Shown piece after piece: positions 1-5,271 of a stretch of 6,377 nucleotides of DNA (within the stretch, counting starts at the first letter, position 1; each line of letters starts with the position of its first letter). Below the pieces are notes generated by a model. That model was given only the letters and a program-made list of their open reading frames with translations. It was not told the origin of the DNA and did no database searches. The position numbers and the translations under genes are program-made. The stretch spans positions 1-6,377 of the forward strand of contig CAIYZZ010000288.1 in the NCBI GenBank assembly GCA_903930805.1, in the 5' to 3' direction. The DNA comes from an uncultured Rhodocyclaceae bacterium (GTDB lineage Bacteria > Pseudomonadota > Gammaproteobacteria > Burkholderiales > Rhodocyclaceae).

Positions 1-2322
1 CTGCGAGCCATCACCGTGCTGCAGGATGCCCCGCAACGCCTGCGCGTAATTCGCCTCACCCAGGCCCAGCGCAAAGCGGCACAACTGCTGGCCAATGGTT
101 TTGCCGTGCCCGCGCAAGGGCGCGACGAACTCGACAAAACACTCGCCACGCTGGCCGCGCATTTTCAGGTGCAGGCCGACCATGCCGAAGCTGCGCGCGA
201 AGTGCCGCCGGAAACGAAACTGCGCGCCGAACTGTCGCCTGCCGGTGAAACCCTCATCCTGCGCCTGGTGGCAGCACCGCTGGGTGCCGCTGGCCCACGC
301 CTGATACCAGCCCGTGGCCGTGAACGCGTTATGGCCCTGCAAGGTCTGGAAACCATCGGCACGCGTCGTGACATCGAGGCCGAGCGTGCCCATCTCGATA
401 CCGTTCTGGAAGCGCTGCCCTTTCTTGATCCACTATCAGATGAGTTCTGCGAATGGCAGATCGCCGACCCCGATGATGCGCTCGGCATGGTCGAGCATCT
501 GCCGCAGATCGCATCAATCATTGCCGTCGATTGGCCGAAGGGCAAACCGGTACGCGTGCTGACGATCGATGCCGCGCACCTCGGCATCGCGGTGAAGAGC
601 GAACGCGACTGGTTCCGTTTGTCGGGCGCGGCCACCGTGGATGAAGGGCTGGTGCTGCAACTGGCCGACCTCGTCGCCGCCGCGCAGTCGAAGAGCCGCT
701 TCGTGCCGATGGGCGACGGCGTGTATGCCGCGCTCACCCGCTCGCTCAAGCAACGGCTCGCCGAAATGGCCACGCTGGCCGAAGTCGACAAACATGGCAT
801 GCGCCTGCCCGGCCTCGCCGGTGGCTGGCTCGACGAAGCCATCGAGGGCATGGCGGTTGAGACCGACGCCGCGTTTCGCCAATCCATCGACCGACTGCGT
901 GACGCGCAAGCCATCACGCCCACGCTGCCGGCGACCTTGCAGGCCGAACTGCGCCCCTACCAGGAAGATGGTTTCGTCTGGGCCATGCGCCTGGCCCATG
1001 CCGGGCTGGGCGCCTGCCTGGCCGACGACATGGGCCTCGGCAAAACCTTGCAGGCGCTCGGCGTATTACTGGCGCGCGCCGCCGGCGGCCCGGCACTGGT
1101 ACTGGCGCCCACGTCGGTATGCGGCAACTGGCTGGCCGAAGCCCAGCGCTTCGCCCCCACGCTCGACGTGCATATTTATGGTGAGGCCGACCGCGACACG
1201 CTGCTCGCAGGCGCGGCGCCAGGACAAGTGGTGCTGGCGTCCTACACGCTGTTTCAGCAGGCGCAGGAACGCTTCGCCGCACTGCGCTGGCACACCGTCA
1301 TCGCCGACGAGGCGCAGGCGATCAAGAATGCCAGCGCCAAACGCTCGCAGGCGGTATTCGAACTCGATGCCGACTTTCGCATGGCGCTGTCGGGCACGCC
1401 GGTGGAAAACCGCCTCGCCGATCTCTGGTCGATCATGCGCTTCGCCGCGCCCGGCCTGCTGGGCACGCAGTCGCGCTTTGCCGAACGCTTCGCCACCCCC
1501 ATCGAACGCAATCGCGACCGCGACGCACAACATTTGCTGCGCCGACTCATTGCGCCCTTCATCCTGCGCCGCACCAAGGCGCAGGTGCTCGAAGAACTGC
1601 CGCCACGCACCGATCTCATCTATATGGTCGCACCCGACGCTGTCGAAATGGCGCATTACGAAGCCCTGCGCCGCAACGCCGTGGCTGTCGCCAGCCAGGC
1701 GCTCGATGCCGCACCCGGCCAGGCCAAGCTCAACATCCTGGCGCAGCTCACCCGCCTGCGGCGCGGCGCCTGCGATCCCCGCCTGCCGACACCCGGATAC
1801 CCGACGTCCGGCGCCAAGGTGCAGGCCTTCGCCCAGCTCGCCACCGAGCTTTCAGCCAACGGCCACAAGGCGCTGGTGTTCAGCCAGTTTGTCGACTTTC
1901 TCACTCTGCTGAAGGCGCCGCTCGATGCCGCCGGCATCCGCTATCAATACCTCGACGGCAGCACCCCGGCGGCAGAGCGCACCCGCCGCGTCGCCGCCTT
2001 CCAAGCCGGCACGGGCGACTTGTTCCTCATCAGCCTGAAAGCCGGTGGCTTTGGGCTGAACCTGACTGCCGCCGACTACGTCGTGATCACCGACCCGTGG
2101 TGGAACCCCGCCGCAGAAGACCAGGCCATGGGCCGCGCCCACCGCATCGGCCAGTTACGGCCGGTCACCGTCTACCGCATGGTGACCAAGGGCACGGTAG
2201 AGGAACGTATCGTCGAACTGCACCACGACAAACGTGCTTTAGCCGAAAGTGTGCTGGCCGAAGGCGAAGTCACCGCCCTGCCCTCCACCGACGATCTGAT
2301 GGCACTGATTCGCGGCGAGTAA
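1..2322 (+). CDS. SNF2-family DEAD/DEAH-box helicase, C-terminal part (5' end outside window)
   Basis: This is an ATP-dependent DNA translocase of the SNF2/HepA type. The reading frame is open from the left edge, so the true start lies upstream; the GTG at 16 is only the first in-frame start codon seen. Residue numbers below count from that GTG. Both RecA-like lobes are complete. Lobe 1 has a Q-motif-like LRPYQEDG (312-319), Walker A DDMGLGKT (337-344), the Walker B box DEAQ (431-434) and motif III SGTPVENR (459-466). Lobe 2 has VFSQF (621-625), the motif V segment KAGGFGLNLTAAD (675-687) and motif VI QAMGRAHRIGQ (703-713). The roughly 300 residues before the first lobe match no motif I know and probably belong to the accessory N-terminal region of bacterial SNF2 proteins. 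Many relatives carry a SWIM zinc finger further upstream, which cannot be checked here. No adjacent nuclease or methylase is visible, so a defence role has no support. The gene ends with TAA, convergent with the minus-strand genes. Confidence 0.95.
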   Translation: MRAITVLQDAPQRLRVIRLTQAQRKAAQLLANGFAVPAQGRDELDKTLATLAAHFQVQADHAEAAREVPPETKLRAELSPAGETLILRLVAAPLGAAGPRLIPARGRERVMALQGLETIGTRRDIEAERAHLDTVLEALPFLDPLSDEFCEWQIADPDDALGMVEHLPQIASIIAVDWPKGKPVRVLTIDAAHLGIAVKSERDWFRLSGAATVDEGLVLQLADLVAAAQSKSRFVPMGDGVYAALTRSLKQRLAEMATLAEVDKHGMRLPGLAGGWLDEAIEGMAVETDAAFRQSIDRLRDAQAITPTLPATLQAELRPYQEDGFVWAMRLAHAGLGACLADDMGLGKTLQALGVLLARAAGGPALVLAPTSVCGNWLAEAQRFAPTLDVHIYGEADRDTLLAGAAPGQVVLASYTLFQQAQERFAALRWHTVIADEAQAIKNASAKRSQAVFELDADFRMALSGTPVENRLADLWSIMRFAAPGLLGTQSRFAERFATPIERNRDRDAQHLLRRLIAPFILRRTKAQVLEELPPRTDLIYMVAPDAVEMAHYEALRRNAVAVASQALDAAPGQAKLNILAQLTRLRRGACDPRLPTPGYPTSGAKVQAFAQLATELSANGHKALVFSQFVDFLTLLKAPLDAAGIRYQYLDGSTPAAERTRRVAAFQAGTGDLFLISLKAGGFGLNLTAADYVVITDPWWNPAAEDQAMGRAHRIGQLRPVTVYRMVTKGTVEERIVELHHDKRALAESVLAEGEVTALPSTDDLMALIRGE

Positions 2323-2368
2323 TCCTGCGCGCAAAAAGTCGGTGCTGGCGGGACGGCACACCATCACG

Positions 2369-2638
2369 TCATACGCTGGGTTTCAAGCAGTAAGACTTCT
2401 TGGCTGCTTCATACAGCGCGTTAAGCGCCTTGTCGTCATGCGGCTGCGCCAGGATTTCCTGCCGCAAACTGCTGCATGCTGCTCGCTCATCGATCAACTC
2501 CGCGACGAACCTGGCCCTCTCCGCCGCCTTAAGCGCAGGTCGCTCCGAACAGGCAGACAACAGGAGGGGCATACATAAACCCACGACAACCAGCCACCTG
2601 ACGCGCGGCACCAGGGCCAGATAATGTTTCTCAGTCAT
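2369..2638 (-). CDS. Small hypothetical lipoprotein (89 aa)
   Basis: I do not recognise this gene by family. The product has a short basic N-terminus, a hydrophobic stretch at about residues 15-27 and a lipobox LLSAC with the lipidated cysteine at position 30. This predicts export and anchoring by signal peptidase II. The mature part is only about 60 residues, charged and probably helical, with two further cysteines (C55 and C84) that could form a disulfide in the periplasm. The frame is open upstream to 2755, but the ATG at 2638 is preferred because it places the signal peptide at the N-terminus; a longer start would put about 39 polar residues before it. The Shine-Dalgarno sequence is poor (an A-rich stretch precedes the ATG). 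The gene starts 25 bp after the stop of the 55-residue membrane protein, so the two are probably co-transcribed. The 3' end faces the helicase gene 46 bp away. Confidence 0.72.
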   Translation of the reverse strand: MTEKHYLALVPRVRWLVVVGLCMPLLLSACSERPALKAAERARFVAELIDERAACSSLRQEILAQPHDDKALNALYEAAKKSYCLKPSV

Positions 2639-2663
2639 TTTTTTGTTAACGCTTTCAGCGCTC

Positions 2664-2831
2664 TCAAGTGGGATGGTATTTTGTGCTGGGAGCTCCGCCA
2701 GAATTCGTTTCTCCGGGATGTCCCCCCGTGACTTGCGGGATAACGATGAACGCAATTGTCATGACAATAAATAGCGCCGCAAGCACCACGGCAAGCATGG
2801 TGGAGAAAAACGGGGCAGCAGCATGTTTCAT
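2664..2831 (-). CDS. Small single-pass membrane protein (55 aa), unknown function
   Basis: This is a short unrecognised protein with one long hydrophobic segment (about residues 9-32, rich in Leu, Val, Ile and Ala) and a polar, Gly/Pro/Ser-rich tail of about 20 residues. Topology is not obvious, because the N-terminus carries only a Lys and a His. The start is set by a good Shine-Dalgarno sequence, GAAGGAA, 6 bp before the ATG at 2831. The frame is open upstream to 2921, but that would run into the terminator hairpin at 2910-2929, so the longer form is unlikely. It sits downstream of that terminator and 25 bp before the lipoprotein gene, so it probably begins a separate two-gene unit. It is too small to exclude chance entirely, but the ribosome binding site, the membrane segment and the fit between neighbours all favour a real gene. 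Confidence 0.65.
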   Translation of the reverse strand: MKHAAAPFFSTMLAVVLAALFIVMTIAFIVIPQVTGGHPGETNSGGAPSTKYHPT

Positions 2832-2837
2832 TTGTAA

Positions 2838-2844
2838 TTCCTTC
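2838..2844 (-). promoter_or_regulatory. Ribosome binding site that sets the start of the 55-aa membrane protein
   Basis: On the minus strand GAAGGAA lies 6 bp before the ATG at 2831. It rules against the ATG at 2846, which lies just upstream of and overlaps the start of this motif, and against the start at 2921 inside the terminator. Confidence 0.7.
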
Positions 2845-2903
2845 ATTGAAGTGGGCACGTTGCAACTATGCCACCGCTTGCTTAAGCGACCATTAACAGC
2901 CCG

Positions 2904-2929
2904 AAAAAAGCCCTGCATCACTGCAGGGC
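2904..2929 (-). terminator. Intrinsic terminator at the end of the redox/CDF operon
   Basis: Read on the minus strand this is a perfect 8-bp GC-rich stem, GCCCTGCA pairing with TGCAGGGC (2929-2922 and 2917-2910), with a 4-nt loop, followed directly by six T residues (2909-2904). It lies 55 bp after the stop codon of the CDF gene and before the two small genes. It therefore most likely ends the transcript of the reductase, cytochrome b, cytochrome c and CDF genes. It lacks a T-run on the plus strand, so it works in one direction only. Confidence 0.88.
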
Positions 2930-2984
2930 CTGAAGACGACCGGAAGAGAAGTAATCCAGCCGTCGGGGGATAGATAGTCGATGT

Positions 2985-3917
2985 TCAGTGCTGCGGTCGA
3001 TCAAGTTCCTGGTCAATCATGGACAGCGGATCTTCTATCGGTTCCAGATGGGTCGTGACATGAGCATGCGGCACGGCCTGGCGGATAGCCGCCTCGATGC
3101 GATCCGCCCAGTCATGGCCCTGCTGCACCGTCCACAACCCGGGCACCAGCACATGCAAGGTCACGAAAGCCCGGCTGCCCGCCTGGCGCGTGCGCAAGGC
3201 ATGAAACTCCAACCCCTGCGCGCGATACTCCACCAACACCGCTTCAATTTGCACCAGCATTGCGTCAGGCAGGGAAATATCCATCAATCCATCTGCCGAA
3301 CGCCGCATGAGTTGCCAGCCCGTCCAGACGATATTCGCCGCCACCAGCAACGCGATGACGGGATCGAGCCAGAGCCAGCCGGAAAACCAGACCAGACCGA
3401 CGCCGACAATAACGCCCACCGATGTCCACACGTCGGTCATCAGGTGATGCGCATCGGCTTCGAGGGTGATCGAATTGCGCCGACGCCCCACTTCCAAAAG
3501 GATGCGCGCCGTGACGAAATTGATGATTGAGGCCACCACGGAAACCAGCAGGCCGAACCCGATGGCTTCGAGCGGCTGCGGATTCATGAGGCGCTCAATG
3601 GCGGTATAGCCGATGCTGAAAGCTGCCAACAGGATAAGGAAACCTTCGAAAGCACTGGAGAAATATTCGGCCTTGCCGTGACCGTGGGCGTGATCGTCGT
3701 CCGCCGGTAGTGCCGCCAGCGTCAGCATCCAGAGCGCCATCAGCGCGCCGGCGAGATTGACGATCGACTCGATGGCGTCCGACAGCAAGCCGACCGAACC
3801 GGTCATCCGCCACGCCACACCTTTCAACAGGATGGTGGCAATGGCGGCAGCGATAGACAACCAGGCGTAGCGTGTCAGGGATGGGAGGGGCTGGGGAGTA
3901 GGGACGGCACTATTCAT
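2985..3917 (-). CDS. Cation diffusion facilitator (CDF) family metal transporter
   Basis: This is a proton-coupled divalent-metal exporter of the inner membrane, 310 residues from the ATG at 3917, a normal length for the FieF/YiiP-like branch. The CDF signature after the first helix is present ([11 protein letters not shown], residues 41-51), followed by a His-rich loop (HAHGHGK, 76-82) before helix 3. Helix 5 carries the usual metal pair H158-x3-D162. Helix 2 has E50 and N54 where YiiP has two Asp, so the transport site is E/N/H/D. The cytoplasmic C-terminal domain keeps several His typical of the regulatory metal-binding region (H239, H255, H268, H284, H286, H290). A TTG four codons upstream (3929) would overlap the cytochrome c stop. 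I prefer the ATG, which follows a weak GAGA and lies 8 bp after that stop. The position suggests co-transcription with the cytochrome genes. The metal could be Fe, Zn, Mn or Co; I cannot decide from sequence. Confidence 0.93.
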   Translation of the reverse strand: MNSAVPTPQPLPSLTRYAWLSIAAAIATILLKGVAWRMTGSVGLLSDAIESIVNLAGALMALWMLTLAALPADDDHAHGHGKAEYFSSAFEGFLILLAAFSIGYTAIERLMNPQPLEAIGFGLLVSVVASIINFVTARILLEVGRRRNSITLEADAHHLMTDVWTSVGVIVGVGLVWFSGWLWLDPVIALLVAANIVWTGWQLMRRSADGLMDISLPDAMLVQIEAVLVEYRAQGLEFHALRTRQAGSRAFVTLHVLVPGLWTVQQGHDWADRIEAAIRQAVPHAHVTTHLEPIEDPLSMIDQELDRPQH

Positions 3918-3925
3918 CGTTTGTC

Positions 3926-4681
3926 TCAATCATCGTGTTTCTTGCCTTCGCGCTTTCCTTCTCGGCCACCTTTACCTTTGCCGTATTCACCACGAATATC
4001 ATGTTCGTCGGCGTTGCGGTGGCACTCGACGCACTTGTCGTAATCACGGATACCTTCCTTGATGTGTTTACGGCGAATCTTGTCCTGGGAGTGCTCGTGG
4101 CAACCATAGCAGGTGTAACTACTGTAGTCATTGCGGACGTGGCAGGTGACGCAGCGGGCATTGTGATCGCGGTCGAGTTCGAAATACTTGGCATGCTCGA
4201 AGGTCGCCGGCGTCCAATTTTCCTGGCTGTGGCACTGGCTGCAGTTGCCGCTGATCTGCTGGTGCAACGAGTCCTTCGGTGACTTGTGGCAGCTCTGGCA
4301 TTCATCACGCGTCGTTTTCTCCAGCAGGCGATGGTTGAAATGCCCGGTCGGACGGAAGCGCTTCACGCCGGCATGATCACTGTGGCAGGCCACGCAATCC
4401 TGACGCGTCAACTTCTGGTGGAAGGGCGTCGAGGTCAGCGGCTTTTCGATGGCTAGGCCGGCCGTGGTCAGGCGACCGATATCTGCCGGCTTGTGGCAGG
4501 TAACACAACGCTCGGAATCTGCCCCGGTCAGTGGCGCATGGCAGGCAAAGCAGTCCGCCTCCAACGTGGCATGACCAGGAATCAGCTTGCCCGGCCCGAC
4601 CATCAGGTGTGGATAGACGAATGTCAGCACTGTTAGTGCGAGCAGATTGACCGCCAGAATGAGCTTGAGGATGCGGCTCAT
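3926..4681 (-). CDS. Membrane-anchored octahaem cytochrome c (cytochrome c3-like family)
   Basis: This is a periplasmic electron carrier of 251 residues with eight CXXCH haem motifs, starting at residues 44, 59, 96, 128, 147, 177, 191 and 217. That is about one haem per 31 residues, as dense as class III cytochromes. It is far shorter than the octahaem enzymes (hydroxylamine oxidoreductase, octahaem nitrite or tetrathionate reductases), so an electron-wire role is more likely than catalysis. Thirteen further His (for example H37, H88, H103, H114, H117, H163, H173, H206) are enough for bis-His ligation of every haem. The N-terminal hydrophobic segment (about 4-22) has no clear cleavage site and is probably a membrane anchor. 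The C-terminal tail from about 231 is Gly/Lys/Arg-rich and haem-free. The ATG at 4681 overlaps the cytochrome b stop by 4 bp (ATGA), which implies translational coupling. The frame is open further upstream, but that extension lies inside the cytochrome b gene. Confidence 0.93.
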   Translation of the reverse strand: MSRILKLILAVNLLALTVLTFVYPHLMVGPGKLIPGHATLEADCFACHAPLTGADSERCVTCHKPADIGRLTTAGLAIEKPLTSTPFHQKLTRQDCVACHSDHAGVKRFRPTGHFNHRLLEKTTRDECQSCHKSPKDSLHQQISGNCSQCHSQENWTPATFEHAKYFELDRDHNARCVTCHVRNDYSSYTCYGCHEHSQDKIRRKHIKEGIRDYDKCVECHRNADEHDIRGEYGKGKGGREGKREGKKHDD

Positions 4682-5271
4682 AGCCAGCCCCAGAAAAAAA
4701 AGATGCTGATGATGTGGCCCAGCGACAGCACCGCAAAGACGATAAAGATCGGGATATGCACCTTGCGCCATTTATTCATGGCATCCAGCGTTACCGCATC
4801 CCAGAATACTGCGCGTTCCACCTCGGTTTTCGACAAACCACGCAATTGATAATGCTCGCGTTGCTCCAGTACGTGCTCGCGCGAACGGCCGAGCAGCAGC
4901 TTGCCGACCATGCCACTGATCACATTCACGCCCATGGCCACCGTGGCCAGCCAGGGCAGAATGGCATTGAAGTGGATGCCGGCATGGATCAACACCATCA
5001 GCGAACCGAGCCAGGTACCAATCTCATGTAGGGTAAGCAATGTTTTCGGACTGCCCGCTGTAATGTATTTACCCTTGCGCAATGAATAGACCAGCGAGCC
5101 GATGATCAGGAGCGTGCCCGGAATGCCGAGGTAGCGACCGACCCAAACAAGATTCAAGCGATGCAGCAGGTAATCGCCGGCGATGGTGGCCACCGCCAGC
5201 AGGCCGAGCAGAATAGTGAAGGGCAGCACATGCCGGCGCCAAAGTGAGCTGGTAATGAGCGCAGTCGTCAT
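4678..5271 (-). CDS. Membrane cytochrome b, probable di-haem, five transmembrane helices
   Basis: This is an integral membrane protein of 197 residues, likely to pass electrons between the cytoplasmic reductase and the periplasmic cytochrome c. Helices are predicted at about 15-36, 48-64, 79-100, 104-127 and 171-195. H82 and H96 lie in helix 3, and H172 and H186 in helix 5. Each pair is 14 residues apart, the spacing used by bis-His cytochromes b to hold two stacked haems. A basic N-terminus (WRR), a basic loop at 64-76 and a long charged loop at 128-170 put N-in and C-out by the positive-inside rule. H82 and H172 then face the cytoplasm, and H96 and H186 the periplasm. H100 is an additional His near the periplasmic end. 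The ATG directly follows the reductase TAA and has a strong GGAGG 5 bp upstream. The fold resembles short cytochrome b/b6-like or b561-like proteins; the exact family is uncertain. Confidence 0.85.
   Translation of the reverse strand: MTTALITSSLWRRHVLPFTILLGLLAVATIAGDYLLHRLNLVWVGRYLGIPGTLLIIGSLVYSLRKGKYITAGSPKTLLTLHEIGTWLGSLMVLIHAGIHFNAILPWLATVAMGVNVISGMVGKLLLGRSREHVLEQREHYQLRGLSKTEVERAVFWDAVTLDAMNKWRKVHIPIFIVFAVLSLGHIISIFFFWGWL

Noticed and set aside
165..1656. Several minus-strand reading frames opposite the helicase gene
   Set aside because: They overlap one another, have low-complexity Arg/Ala/Ser-rich composition and start without ribosome binding sites. They are shadows of the helicase codon pattern.
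641..1912. Long second plus-strand reading frame (423 codons) inside the helicase gene
   Set aside because: It is rich in Arg, Pro, Ala, Ser and Trp with no recognisable motif, as expected from an out-of-frame read of GC-rich coding DNA. The helicase frame over the same bases carries all the SNF2 motifs.
1..2322. Helicase as part of a phage-defence system
   Set aside because: SNF2 helicases occur in some defence systems, but no nuclease, methylase or other defence partner is visible. The 5' neighbour is outside the window, so nothing here supports that role.
2323..2368. Possible terminator between the convergent helicase and lipoprotein genes
   Set aside because: There is a TTTTT on the minus strand (2338-2334), but only a 4-bp GTGC/GCAC stem with a long loop precedes it, and I see no stem with a T-run on the plus strand. 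This is too weak to call.
3918..3929. TTG start for the CDF transporter
   Set aside because: It adds only four residues, has no upstream Shine-Dalgarno sequence and would overlap the cytochrome c stop. The ATG at 3917 has at least a weak GAGA ahead of it. This remains open but matters little.
3935..4282. Hydrophobic plus-strand reading frame (115 codons) opposite the octahaem cytochrome gene
   Set aside because: Its Val/Ala/Thr-rich, membrane-like look comes from reading the complement of Asp-, His- and Lys-rich codons. The opposite strand has eight CXXCH motifs and operon structure.
3926..4681. Octahaem protein as a hydroxylamine oxidoreductase or octahaem nitrite/tetrathionate reductase
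   Set aside because: Those enzymes are about twice as long, and several use a modified catalytic haem motif. This protein has 251 residues and only standard CXXCH motifs.
4682..4771. Longer N-terminus for the octahaem cytochrome, starting at 4771
   Set aside because: It would lie fully inside the cytochrome b gene and put 30 extra residues before the hydrophobic anchor. The ATG at 4681 in an ATGA overlap is the usual arrangement.
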